Source: Saccharopolyspora_D taberi (GTDB lineage Bacteria > Actinomycetota > Actinomycetes > Mycobacteriales > Pseudonocardiaceae). From it: a DNA stretch of 64,000 bases. The stretch covers positions 124,001-188,000 of the forward strand of contig NZ_BAAAUX010000005.1 of NCBI RefSeq assembly GCF_039534165.1. Reading direction: 5' to 3'. Positions 9,149 through 17,474 of the stretch are shown here, piece by piece; position 1 is the stretch's first letter; every line of letters begins with the position of its first letter. A program made the position numbers and the translations under genes. A model generated the notes under the pieces. The model was given only the letters and a program-made list of their open reading frames with translations. It was not told the origin of the DNA and did not search any database.

Positions 9149-10396
9149 CTACTCGCCCCGGCCGAGGACGTTGCCGGTGGCGATCTTCGGCCGCGCCAGC
9201 GGCGGGTGCTCGCCGCACTCCGCAGCGGCGTAGACGGCAGCGGTGTCGGAAGCGATGCGCTCCCAGTTGAAGTCACTGCCCAGGCGCGCCCGTGCGGCTT
9301 CGGCGCGCTGCGCCGCCGCCCGCGGGTCGCGCAGCACCGCGTCGACGGCGTCGGCGAGCCCTTCGACGTCCCCTGGCGCGAAGGCGAGACCGGTCCGTCC
9401 ATCGTGGACGATCTCGCCGAGGCCGCCCGCGGTGGAGGCGACCAGCGGAGCGCCCGCCGCCGCGGCTTCCAGCGCGACGATGCCGAACGGCTCGTACCTG
9501 CTGGGCAGCACCACGGCGTCGGCGGTCGACAGCAACGATTGCAGCTCCGGGTCGGGCAGGTGGCCGACGAAGCGGGCCACGTCGGACACGCCGTGCTCGG
9601 CGGCCTGCTCGACCAGCCAGTCCTGGTGGGTGCCGCAGCCCGCGATGGCCACCGTCGTGCCGGGGTGGCGCTCGCGGATGCGCGGCAGCGCGGCCAGCAG
9701 GTCCTGGACGCCCTTCTCCCACTCCAGCCTGCCGAAGTACAGCAGCAGCGGTGCGCCGCCGCTGCCGCGAGCGGCGGCGCCGGTGGCCCGCGCCTGCCAG
9801 GTGTCCGCCTCGATCCCGTTGTGCAGCACGGTGATCGACTCCGGTTCGACCTCGAAGAGCTCGGCCGCTTCGGCGCGCATCGCGGCCGAGCAGGTGATCA
9901 GCGCGTCCGCCCGGTTGGCCAGCCACCATTCCACCGAGTGGATCTGCTGGCTGTGGGTGTGCGAGAGCCAGCCGCTGTGCCTGCCCGCCTCGGTCGCGTG
10001 GATGGTCGCCACCAGCGGCACCTCGGCGGCTTCGGCCAGCGCGATCGCGGGGTGGGTGACCAGCCAGTCGTGGGCGTGCACGACGTCGGGGCGCCAGTCG
10101 CGCAGCAGCCGGTGCCCGGCGCGGGCCATGGCGTGGCCCATCGCCAGCGTCCAGGCGACCAGGTCGCGCTCGAAGGTCAGGTGCGGCGGGTCCTCGGCGA
10201 CGCGGACCAGCCGGACGCCGTCGACGACGGTGTCGCTGGCCGGGTGCGTCTCCGGATCGGTTCCGGCGGGCTGGCGGCACAGCACGACCACCTCGTGGCC
10301 CTGCCCGGCCAGCGTGCGGGCCAGCGCGTGGACGTGGCGGCCGAGCCCGCCGACCACCACCGGCGGGTATTCCCAGGACAGCATCAACACGCGCAT
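9149..10396 (-). CDS. Glycosyltransferase (Rv3032-type alpha-1,4-glucosyltransferase)
   Basis: A 415-residue GT-B glycosyltransferase of the GT4/GT5 kind. The N-terminal MRVLMLSWEYPPVVVGGLGRH is the glycogen-synthase-like donor/acceptor loop. The C-terminal YFGRLEWEKGVQDL and EPFGIVALEAAAAGAPLVAS hold the nucleotide-sugar-binding E-x7-E motif. ATG at 10396 follows an AGGAGG-like site (CGCCTCCTATG on the opposite strand), and the 77-base gap from the GH57 gene fits an operon. It is the counterpart of Rv3032, which extends alpha-1,4-glucans for methylglucose lipopolysaccharide and glycogen. Its product here should be an alpha-glucan. Confidence 0.85.
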   Translation of the reverse strand: MRVLMLSWEYPPVVVGGLGRHVHALARTLAGQGHEVVVLCRQPAGTDPETHPASDTVVDGVRLVRVAEDPPHLTFERDLVAWTLAMGHAMARAGHRLLRDWRPDVVHAHDWLVTHPAIALAEAAEVPLVATIHATEAGRHSGWLSHTHSQQIHSVEWWLANRADALITCSAAMRAEAAELFEVEPESITVLHNGIEADTWQARATGAAARGSGGAPLLLYFGRLEWEKGVQDLLAALPRIRERHPGTTVAIAGCGTHQDWLVEQAAEHGVSDVARFVGHLPDPELQSLLSTADAVVLPSRYEPFGIVALEAAAAGAPLVASTAGGLGEIVHDGRTGLAFAPGDVEGLADAVDAVLRDPRAAAQRAEAARARLGSDFNWERIASDTAAVYAAAECGEHPPLARPKIATGNVLGRGE

Positions 10397-10473
10397 AGGA
10401 GGCGAATCCTTCCAACGGCTCCGGTCGAGGTTACCGCCCGGTACGTTTTCGACGGGGGACGGGCTCGTGCTGG

Positions 10474-11955
10474 TCAGCGGTTCAGCAGGCGCGCGTCGAG
10501 GTGTCCGAAGGCGGCGTCGCGCTCCCGGAGCCCGGCCGCCAGCTCCTCGGCCTCGGCCGAACGGCCCGACTCCAGCAGGTCCAGCATGCGGTGCGCGCGC
10601 GAGCCGTGCTCGTGCGCGCGGTCCCGCGCGTACCCGGCGCCGGCGTCGTGGCTGATCATGAAAGCCCAGTCGCTGGCCAGCGCCAGCAGCGTCTCGCGCA
10701 GCAGTTGGTCGCGGGTCCGGTCCCGCCCCGGTCCCGCGGGCGGGCCCAGCCGCAGCACCCGCTCCTGGAGCCGTTCGTTGGCGGCGGCGATGTCGGCGAC
10801 CGCCTCGCCCGACCACACCCGCCAGTCGCCGCCGACGCCCCAGGAGGTGACCGGCAGCTCGACCGGGTCGCCGAGGTGCCCGGCGTCGAGCGCGCCGCGC
10901 AGCGTCGTCACCCGGATCCCGGCCTCGGGCAGCGCGCGCAGCACCCGCTCCAGCCACACCGGACCCTCGAACCACCAGTGCCCGAACAGTTCGGTGTCGA
11001 AGGCCGCCACGACCAGGCCGGGACGGCCGTCGCGGCCGCGGTGCCCGTCGAGCCGCCGCCGCACGGCCGCGACGAAGTCCTCGACGTGCTCGTCGACAGC
11101 GGCCATCGCGGGCTCGGCCAGGTAGGGCTGCTTGTCCTCGGGCGCGACGTCCTTGCCGGTGATCCGGGACGGTTTCAGCCCCACCGCGTGGTCGAAGGTG
11201 TGGAAGTCCCGGTACGCGGGGTGCGAGGGGTAGCCGTGGTCGGACCAGACCCGGTCGCTGATCGTGACGTCGCGCCCGAAGCAGACGGCCTCGCCGACGG
11301 GGTGCGCCGTCGAGACGTCGTCGAGCGCGCTTCCGTCGACCAGGAACCGGCGCACGCCGGTCGCCGCGTAGGTGTCGGCCACGCCCGGCCCGTACGCGCA
11401 CTCCGGCGCCCAGATGCCTTCGGGGCGGGTGCCGAACCGCAGCTTCGCGTCGGACAGCCCGACCTCCAGCGCGAAGGCGCGCAACCTCGGGTCGAGCAGC
11501 GGCTGGAACGGGTGGGTCGCGGGGCCGCCGATCAGCTCGACCACGCCGGAGTCGATCAGCGGGCGCAGGACCGGCGAACCGCCGTGCAGCCAGCGCTGCT
11601 CGAAGTCGTCGAGACCGCGTGCCGCGGCGCGGAACTCCGCGGTCGACAGGTCGCTTCCGCGCCAGCGCGCGGCGGCCTGCTCGGCGCGCAGCCGCCAGTT
11701 GCCGAGCCAGTGGTGGAACCCGCGCAGGCAGCGCGGATCGTCCAGCTGTGCGGCGAGAACCGGGGTGAGGCCGAGGGTGAGCACGTCGCGACGCCCCTCG
11801 TCGGCCAGTCGTTCCAGCACCCGCACCAGCGGCAGGTACGAGCCGGCCCACGCCTGGTACAGCCACTCCTCGCCGACCGGCCACCGGCCGTGCCCGGCCA
11901 GCCAGGGCAGGTGGCTGTGCAGCACCAGCGCGAAGCTGCCGACCGGCTCGTTCAC
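10474..11955 (-). CDS. GH57 1,4-alpha-glucan branching enzyme (Rv3031-type)
   Basis: A 493-residue GH57/DUF1957 protein beginning LVLHSHLPWLAGHGRWPVGE, a family hallmark. The catalytic nucleophile is predicted as E185 in EGIWAPECAYGPG and the acid/base as D320 in AAFDTELFGHWWFEGP, matching the spacing of archaeal GH57 branching enzymes. It should introduce alpha-1,6 branches into alpha-1,4-glucans. The GTG start overlaps the TGA of the DegV gene (GTGA), so translation is coupled. Together with the downstream glycosyltransferase it makes a two-enzyme elongation/branching module equivalent to Rv3032-Rv3031. Confidence 0.88.
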   Translation of the reverse strand: MNEPVGSFALVLHSHLPWLAGHGRWPVGEEWLYQAWAGSYLPLVRVLERLADEGRRDVLTLGLTPVLAAQLDDPRCLRGFHHWLGNWRLRAEQAAARWRGSDLSTAEFRAAARGLDDFEQRWLHGGSPVLRPLIDSGVVELIGGPATHPFQPLLDPRLRAFALEVGLSDAKLRFGTRPEGIWAPECAYGPGVADTYAATGVRRFLVDGSALDDVSTAHPVGEAVCFGRDVTISDRVWSDHGYPSHPAYRDFHTFDHAVGLKPSRITGKDVAPEDKQPYLAEPAMAAVDEHVEDFVAAVRRRLDGHRGRDGRPGLVVAAFDTELFGHWWFEGPVWLERVLRALPEAGIRVTTLRGALDAGHLGDPVELPVTSWGVGGDWRVWSGEAVADIAAANERLQERVLRLGPPAGPGRDRTRDQLLRETLLALASDWAFMISHDAGAGYARDRAHEHGSRAHRMLDLLESGRSAEAEELAAGLRERDAAFGHLDARLLNR

Positions 11956-12797
11956 GTGGCGGGGGAGACGGTCACGCCGAGCGCACCCGGCCCGGCGTGG
12001 GCGCCCAGGATCGCGCTGGTCTCCTCCAGCGTGACCCGCCGCGCCTGCGGGAGCTCGCCGCGCAGCTGCTCCAGGACCCGGCCCGCGCGGTCGGCGAACT
12101 GGAAGTGCTCGACGCCGACGTCGACCGGTCCGCCGCCCGCGCGCTTGACCGCGTAGCCGACCGCCTTCTTCAGCGCGCGGTCGGCGCCGATCGCCTTGCT
12201 GTTCTGGTCGATCACGCCGTCCCGCAGCTCCAGCACCGGTTTGATCGACAGCGTCTGCCCGAGCCACGCCTGCGCGCGCCCGATCCGGCCCCCGCGCTGG
12301 AGGTATTCGAGGGTGTCGACGTAGAGCAGCTGGGTCGTGGTGCGCAGGCGGCGGTCGAGCACGCCCATCACGCCCTGCACGGTCGCGCCCGCCCTGGCGG
12401 CCTCGGCGGCGGCCATCACCGGGTAGCCGAGGCCGAGCCCGACCAGGCGGGAATCGACCACGTAGACCGGGATTCCGATCTCCTCGGCGGCCTTGCGGGC
12501 CGAGGCGCAGGTCCGGGACAGGCCCTCGGAGATGTGGATGGAGATGATCGCCTCCGCGCCGGAGGCGGCGGCGTCCATGTAGTTCCAGAAGAAGGCGGGC
12601 GCCGGCGGTTCCGCGGTCGCGACCGGTACGCCGTCGCGCATCGCCTGCGCCACTTGGGGATGCGGTACCCGGCGCTCGTCGTTGTACTCCTCGCCGACCT
12701 TGAGCTCCAGCTGGACGATCGCGATGCCCAGCCGGTCGGCGACGTCGAGCGGGATCGAGGCGGTCGAGTCCGTCACGATGGCGACGCGTTGGCTCAT
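11952..12797 (-). CDS. DegV family fatty-acid-binding protein
   Basis: A 281-residue protein of the DegV fold. Features are VTDSTASIPLDVADRLGIAIVQLELKVG at the N-terminus, the SEGLSRTCASARKAAEEI stretch, VYVVDSRLVGLGLGYPVMAA and a C-terminal IGADRALKKAVGYAVKR segment. Family members bind a single fatty acid chain in the cytoplasm and, in Firmicutes, present it to the acyl kinase FakA. It is first in a minus-strand unit coupled to the branching enzyme by a GTGA overlap. Its presence ahead of alpha-glucan genes could mean it supplies an acyl group, but that is inference. Confidence 0.88.
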   Translation of the reverse strand: MSQRVAIVTDSTASIPLDVADRLGIAIVQLELKVGEEYNDERRVPHPQVAQAMRDGVPVATAEPPAPAFFWNYMDAAASGAEAIISIHISEGLSRTCASARKAAEEIGIPVYVVDSRLVGLGLGYPVMAAAEAARAGATVQGVMGVLDRRLRTTTQLLYVDTLEYLQRGGRIGRAQAWLGQTLSIKPVLELRDGVIDQNSKAIGADRALKKAVGYAVKRAGGGPVDVGVEHFQFADRAGRVLEQLRGELPQARRVTLEETSAILGAHAGPGALGVTVSPAT

Positions 12798-13052
12798 GCG
12801 GTCAGGCTACTCACCCGTATTTCCCATGTGGACCGGTGCGTCGGTTCCGGTTCCGGGATCGGTGGCAGTGAGTACTGTCACGCGCATGCCCTGGTTGCAC
12901 TTGGGCTACCGACCGGTAACATCGTGGGTGGTTGGAGTCACTGTGCTATCGGCACGACGACGTGGCAAGGTCAACCATCCGGTGCAATCGCCGGAACCGG
13001 AACATTTTGGGAACACACGAGCCGTCAGTCCGCAGGAGGTCGAAGAGGACCC
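12798..13052 (+). promoter_or_regulatory. Divergent intergenic region with probable etfBA promoter
   Basis: A 255-base gap separates the divergent DegV and etfB starts. On the plus strand TTGCAC (12895-12900) and TAACAT (12917-12922) are separated by 16 bases, a reasonable sigma-70-type pair, giving a 5' untranslated leader of roughly 120 bases before etfB. An AGGAGG ribosome site is seen at 13034-13039, and GAAGAGGA lies nearer the ATG. I see no conserved riboswitch or leader peptide here. Confidence 0.4.
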
Positions 13053-13835
13053 ATGAACATCGTCGTCCTGGTCAAGCAGGTGCCCGACACGTGGTCCGAG
13101 CGCAAGCTCACCGACTCGGACCACACTCTCGACCGCGAGTCGGCGGACGCTGTGCTGGATGAGATCAATGAGCGTGCCGTCGAGGAAGCCTTGCTGGTCA
13201 AGGAGGCCCAGGGCGGCGAGGTGACGGTCGTGGCCATGGGCCCGGACCGCGCCACGGATGCGATTCGCAAGGCGCTGTCGATGGGTGCGGACAAGGCGAT
13301 CCACCTGTCCGACGAGGCGCTGCACGGTTCGGACGCCCCGGCCACGGCGCGGGCGCTGGCCAAGGTGATCGGCACGATCGACTCGGTCGACCTGGTGATC
13401 GCGGGCAACGAGGCGACGGACGGTCGCTCGGGTGCGGTGCCTGCGATGGTGGCCGAGGTGCTGGGCCTGCCGCAGCTGACGTATGCGCGCAAGGTGGAAA
13501 CCGACGGCTCGACGATCAAGGTGGAGCGCGAGACCGACGCGGGGATCGTGCACGTCGAGGCGAACCTGCCCGCCGTGGTGTCGGTGACCGAGAAGATCAA
13601 CGAGCCGCGGTACCCGTCGTTCAAGGGCATCATGGCCGCCAAGAAGAAGCCCGTGCAGGTGCTCACCCTGGCCGATGCCGGGATCGACGCCGCCGAGGTC
13701 GGTCTGGCCAACGCCGGTTCGCAGGTCACCGAGTCCGCGCCGAAGCCGCCGAAGCAGGCCGGTCAGCGGGTGACCGACGAAGGCGACGGCGGCACGAAGA
13801 TCGTCGAGTTCCTGGCCGGTCAGAAGCTGGTCTGA
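13053..13835 (+). CDS. etfB: Electron transfer flavoprotein beta subunit
   Basis: A 260-residue ETF beta subunit (FixA). The N-terminus MNIVVLVKQVPDTWSERKL is typical, as are ALSMGADKAIHLSD, DLVIAGNEATDGRSGAVPAMVAEVLG (AMP-binding region) and ATLP-like VEANLPAVVSVTEKINEPRYPSFKGIMAAKKKP, the recognition-loop area. With EtfA it accepts electrons from acyl-CoA dehydrogenases and other flavoprotein dehydrogenases and passes them to the respiratory chain through ETF dehydrogenase. ATG at 13053 was chosen because the fold begins there. It lies 30 bases upstream of etfA, so one transcript is likely; corresponds to Rv3029c. Confidence 0.96.
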   Translation: MNIVVLVKQVPDTWSERKLTDSDHTLDRESADAVLDEINERAVEEALLVKEAQGGEVTVVAMGPDRATDAIRKALSMGADKAIHLSDEALHGSDAPATARALAKVIGTIDSVDLVIAGNEATDGRSGAVPAMVAEVLGLPQLTYARKVETDGSTIKVERETDAGIVHVEANLPAVVSVTEKINEPRYPSFKGIMAAKKKPVQVLTLADAGIDAAEVGLANAGSQVTESAPKPPKQAGQRVTDEGDGGTKIVEFLAGQKLV

Positions 13836-13865
13836 GTCCACTGGTTTCGCGAGGAGATTCAAGTC

Positions 13866-14825
13866 ATGTCTGAGGTGTTGGTCCTCGTCGATCACGTGGA
13901 CGGCGAGGTCAAGAAGGTCACGTTCGAGCTGTTGACCGCGGCGCGCCGGCTGGGCGAGCCGTCGGCGGTGGTCGTCGGCGAGCCGGGCACGGCCGCCAAG
14001 CTCACCGACGCGCTGAAGTCCTACGGTGCGGCCAAGGTCTACGCCGCCGAGTCGGCCGAGGCCACCCAGGTTCTGGTCACCCCCGCCGTGGACGTGCTCG
14101 CGTCGCTGGTGGGTTCGACCTCGCCGGCGGCGGTGCTGGTACCGGCGTCGGTGGACGGCAAGGAGATCGCCGGGCGGCTCGCGGTGCGGACCGGCTCGGG
14201 TCTGCTGTCGGAGGTTGTGGATCTGGACGCCGAGGGTGTGGGCAGCCACTCGCTGTTCGGTGGCACCTACGACGCCAAGGCCAAGGTCGTGGCCGGTACG
14301 CCGGTGATCACGGTGCTGCCGGGTGCGGTCGAGGCCGAGCAGGCCGAGGGCGCTGCTGTCGAGCAGGCGGTGGAGGTTCCGGCTCAGGACGCGGCCAAGA
14401 GCGCGAAGATCACCGGCCGGGAGCCGGTCGTCGGTGGCGACCGTCCGGAGCTGACCGAGGCGTCCGTGGTCGTCTCCGGTGGCCGTGGTGTCGGCTCGGC
14501 GGAGTCGTTCGAGGTCGTCGAGAAGCTGGCCGACAGCCTGGGTGCTGCGGTGGGTGCCTCGCGTGCGGCGGTCGACTCGGGCTACTACCCGCACCAGTTC
14601 CAGGTCGGTCAGACCGGTAAGACCGTGTCGCCGCAGCTCTACATCGCCCTGGGCATCTCGGGTGCGATCCAGCACCGGGCGGGTATGCAGACCTCGAAGA
14701 CGATCGTGGCGGTCAACAAGGACCCCGAGGCCCCGATCTTCGAGATCGCCGACTACGGCGTGGTGGGCGACCTCTTCCAGGTCGCACCCCAGCTGACCGA
14801 GGAGATCAGCAAGCGCAAGGGCTGA
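13866..14825 (+). CDS. etfA: Electron transfer flavoprotein alpha subunit
   Basis: A 319-residue ETF alpha subunit (FixB). The C-terminal FAD domain is clear: VVSGGRGVGSAESFEVVEKLAD, SRAAVDSGYYPHQFQVGQTGKTVSPQLYIA, GISGAIQHRAGMQTSKTIVAVNKDPEAPIFEIADYGVVGD. These residues hold FAD at the heterodimer interface. It follows etfB by 30 bases with a GAGGAGA ribosome site. Transcription probably ends at the hairpin starting at 14836, shared with the convergent rnhA. Corresponds to Rv3028c. Confidence 0.96.
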   Translation: MSEVLVLVDHVDGEVKKVTFELLTAARRLGEPSAVVVGEPGTAAKLTDALKSYGAAKVYAAESAEATQVLVTPAVDVLASLVGSTSPAAVLVPASVDGKEIAGRLAVRTGSGLLSEVVDLDAEGVGSHSLFGGTYDAKAKVVAGTPVITVLPGAVEAEQAEGAAVEQAVEVPAQDAAKSAKITGREPVVGGDRPELTEASVVVSGGRGVGSAESFEVVEKLADSLGAAVGASRAAVDSGYYPHQFQVGQTGKTVSPQLYIALGISGAIQHRAGMQTSKTIVAVNKDPEAPIFEIADYGVVGDLFQVAPQLTEEISKRKG

Positions 14826-14835
14826 CCGAACTCGA

Positions 14836-14879
14836 CGAAGAAGCCGTGGGTCTCCGGAAGGAGGCTCACGGCTTCTTCG
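14836..14879. terminator. Bidirectional terminator hairpin between etfA and rnhA
   Basis: A perfect 13-bp inverted repeat (14836-14848 with 14867-14879) continues inward through TCTCC/GGAGG to a GGAA tetraloop at 14856-14859, so nearly all 44 bases pair. It lies between convergent genes and overlaps the last codons and stop of rnhA (stop at 14866-14868). There is no long T run, as is common for actinobacterial terminators. Confidence 0.75.
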
Positions 14880-15318
14880 CTTCGTCCCTGCCCTTGCAGG
14901 CGAGCTTGTCGGCGCGCTCGTTCTCCGGGTGCCCGGCGTGGCCCTTGACCCACTCCCACTCGATCTGGCCGTGCCTGCGGCACTCCTCGTCGAGCCGCTG
15001 CCACAGCTCGGCGTTCTTCACCGGCTGCTTGGCCGAGGTCACCCAGCCGTTGCGCTTCCAGCCGTGCATCCACTTCGTGATGCCGTTGAGCACGTAGGTG
15101 CTGTCCGTGTGGATGCGCACCAGCGGGACCGGGCGGGTCAGCGCGGCAAGACCCTCGATGACCGCGGTCAGCTCCATCTTGTTGTTGGTCGTGGCCGGAT
15201 CGCTGCCGTGCAGCTCCCGCTCGTGCGCTCCGTAGCGCAGCACCGCGCCCCAGCCGCCGGGGCCGGGGTTGCCGCTGCACGCGCCGTCGGTGAAGAGGTC
15301 GACCGGAGTCTGCTGCAT
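14866..15318 (-). CDS. rnhA: Ribonuclease HI
   Basis: A 150-residue RNase HI that cuts the RNA strand of RNA/DNA hybrids. The metal-binding DEDD residues are visible in LFTDGACSGNPGPGGWGA, NNKMELTAVIEGL, IHTDSTYVLNGITKWMHGWKRNGW and the C-terminal HPENERADKLA. The ATG at 15318 is chosen over an upstream start because the RNase H fold begins four residues later; length then matches the E. coli enzyme (155). Its 5' end abuts the divergent glycosyltransferase gene, and its 3' end lies inside the terminator hairpin. Confidence 0.95.
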   Translation of the reverse strand: MQQTPVDLFTDGACSGNPGPGGWGAVLRYGAHERELHGSDPATTNNKMELTAVIEGLAALTRPVPLVRIHTDSTYVLNGITKWMHGWKRNGWVTSAKQPVKNAELWQRLDEECRRHGQIEWEWVKGHAGHPENERADKLACKGRDEAKKP

Positions 15319-15367
15319 GCCGGAAAATCTACTGCGTCGCTTCCGGCGGTTCTGCGAGGCTGGCGCG

Positions 15368-16549
15368 GTGCGAATCCTGTTCACCGCAGCCCCGGGTTAC
15401 GGGCTGATGCTTCCGGTCGTGCCGCTGCTCTGGGCCGCGCGCGCCGCCGGTCACGAGATCCTGCTCGCCACCTCGTCGGAGATGAACGAGGCGGGCGCCC
15501 GCGCCGGGCTGCCGGTCTACGACGTGTTCCCGGACCGCGACGTCTGGCAGGACCTGATGCGCGGGGTCGTCGGCGGCGACGAGGAAGAGCTGTCCGAGGA
15601 GTACCGCAGGGCCGCCGGGGCGGGCAATCCGTTCGGGCTGTTCACCCTGACCATGACGGAGGGGACGATCCGCGCGGGCCGGGACTTCGGCGCGGACCTG
15701 GTCGTCCACACCTCGGACCACGCGGCGGGACGGCTTGCGGCCCGTGCGCTCGGGGTTCCCGCGCTGGAGGTCGGCAACCGCGTGTCCTGGTCGCTGCGGG
15801 ACGCGGAGTTCCTGGAGAGCCACAACACCTTCGACGGCGGGATCGAGACCGCGCTGCAGGACAAGCTCGGCATCCCGGAGGGCAATCCCGAGATCGTCGC
15901 CCGCATCGACCCCCGCGCGCCGAGCATGGGCGGTCTCAAGGACGACGAGCCGGACTCCAGGGACGGGGTTCCGTGGTGGTCGATGCGGTACGTGCCGTTC
16001 AACGGCGGCTCGGTGGTGCCGGAATGGGCGCTGCGCAAGCCGGAGCGGCCGAGGGTCTGCGTGACGCTCGGGACGGTCGTGCCGATCGTCGCGGGCACCA
16101 GCAGCCTGTCGGTGGTGGTCGAGGCGCTGGGCGGGATGGACGTCGAGGTCGTGCTCGCGGCGGGGAAGACGGACCTGAGCGATCTGGGAGAGCTGCCGGA
16201 GAACGTGCGTTCGGCCGGGTTCCTGCCGCTGTCGTCGTTCCTGCCGAGCTGCTCGCTGATCGTGCACCACGGTGGTTCCGGCACGACCGCCGCGCCGTTG
16301 CACTACGGCGTTCCGCAGCTGGTGCTGCCCGCATTCGCGGACAACCCGATGTCGGCGCAGCGGGTGGTGGACCGGGGCGTGGGACTCTCGCACGATCCGT
16401 CCACTGTGGATGTAGCGATGGTCAGGGAGTCGGTGCGCAGGCTGCTCGACGAGCCGGCTTTCACTTCCGCGGCACGGGATGTCGCCGCGGAGATGGCGAC
16501 CCAGCCGAGCCCTTCGGCCGTCGTCGCCCGGGTGGAGGCCGCGTTGTGA
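15368..16549 (+). CDS. GT1-family (macrolide-type) glycosyltransferase
   Basis: A 393-residue GT-B enzyme like the activator-independent macrolide and vancosaminyl glycosyltransferases. VRILFTAAPGYGLMLPVVPLLWAARAAGHE is the acceptor-domain start. The donor-binding signature LIVHHGGSGTTAAPLHYGVPQLVLPAFADNPMSAQRV is at about residues 295-330. The GTG at 15368 is preferred; an in-frame ATG at 15317 would overlap the rnhA start. The next gene overlaps by GTGA. No other natural-product genes surround it, so it may tailor or inactivate a xenobiotic, as macrolide glycosyltransferases do for self-protection; that is inference. Confidence 0.85.
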   Translation: MRILFTAAPGYGLMLPVVPLLWAARAAGHEILLATSSEMNEAGARAGLPVYDVFPDRDVWQDLMRGVVGGDEEELSEEYRRAAGAGNPFGLFTLTMTEGTIRAGRDFGADLVVHTSDHAAGRLAARALGVPALEVGNRVSWSLRDAEFLESHNTFDGGIETALQDKLGIPEGNPEIVARIDPRAPSMGGLKDDEPDSRDGVPWWSMRYVPFNGGSVVPEWALRKPERPRVCVTLGTVVPIVAGTSSLSVVVEALGGMDVEVVLAAGKTDLSDLGELPENVRSAGFLPLSSFLPSCSLIVHHGGSGTTAAPLHYGVPQLVLPAFADNPMSAQRVVDRGVGLSHDPSTVDVAMVRESVRRLLDEPAFTSAARDVAAEMATQPSPSAVVARVEAAL

Positions 16550-17421
16550 CCGCGGCCCGGGTTGCCGAACAGGTGCTGTCCGGGCGCGGCCTGGACTTCG
16601 CCGCGGCGGCGCGGGCCGACGGGTGGACCAACGAGACCTGGTTCTGCGGTGACCTCGTCGTCCGGGTGGCGCGGCAGCCGGGGCAGGCGGACCTCGTCCG
16701 GGAGGCGGCGCTCGCGGCGCTGTTCCCGCCGGAGGTCGGCTACCCGGAGGTCGTCGACGCCGGGGTGCTCGACGGCCACGAGTGGGTCCTCAGCCGCCGG
16801 ATTCCCGCGCGGAACCTCGAAGACGTCTGGCCGGAGCTGGACGACCGGCAGCGCGCGTCCGCCGTCGAGCAGGTGTGGGCGAGGGCGGAGCACGTCCACC
16901 GGCTCGACATCGCTGCCGTCGCGCCGCACGCGCGGGCGCGGTCGCCGTTCTTCTCCGAGTCCGCAGGCGAAGTGAAGGCCGCGTTGGTGCGGCTCGGCGC
17001 GGCCGGGCTGCTCACCGAGCGGCAGCAGCGCGAGCTGGGTGCGGTGATGGACCGGTTCTGGGCGGCGTTGCCCGGCGCGCCGCGGGTGCTCAACCACGGC
17101 GATCTGGGCATGTGCAACGTGCTTTGGGACGACGGGCGGGTGGTGTCGATCTTCGACTTCGAGTTCGGCGTTGTCGCGCCTGTCGAGGTCGACCTGAACG
17201 AGCTTCTCAAGTTCTGCACCGGGGAATCGCGTGCGCGGCGAGCGGCGTTGGACATCGCGCGGTCCGCGCTTTCCGGTGGGGTTGATGTGCTTCTGGGGTA
17301 CTCGGTGATGTTGGAGCTTTGGCTTTGCGAGCGGGATCCTTCCGAGCCCGAGCCGCATCGGTTGTTGACCGCGCTCGCCGAGGGGCGCGGTGGGCACCTC
17401 GGGGCACTGCTGGAGGGCTAG
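16546..17421 (+). CDS. Aminoglycoside/hydroxyurea-type phosphotransferase family protein
   Basis: A 291-residue APH-fold kinase-like protein. The Brenner-type catalytic motif is NHGDLGMCNVLWDDGRVVSIFDFEFG, with catalytic Asp in HGDLG and the metal-binding Asp in the IFDFE segment. The N-terminal ARADGWTNETWFCGDLVVRVARQPGQADLVREAAL holds the nucleotide-binding lysine-equivalent region. It starts with GTG overlapping the TGA of the glycosyltransferase, so the pair is translated together. Substrate unknown; the pairing suggests small-molecule or antibiotic modification, though many APH proteins are housekeeping kinases. Confidence 0.8.
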   Translation: MTAARVAEQVLSGRGLDFAAAARADGWTNETWFCGDLVVRVARQPGQADLVREAALAALFPPEVGYPEVVDAGVLDGHEWVLSRRIPARNLEDVWPELDDRQRASAVEQVWARAEHVHRLDIAAVAPHARARSPFFSESAGEVKAALVRLGAAGLLTERQQRELGAVMDRFWAALPGAPRVLNHGDLGMCNVLWDDGRVVSIFDFEFGVVAPVEVDLNELLKFCTGESRARRAALDIARSALSGGVDVLLGYSVMLELWLCERDPSEPEPHRLLTALAEGRGGHLGALLEG

Positions 17422-17474
17422 TGCTCTTGGTATTTCGGTGGCCTGGAGTGTCCAAGGGCTGAAATCGTGGGCGG

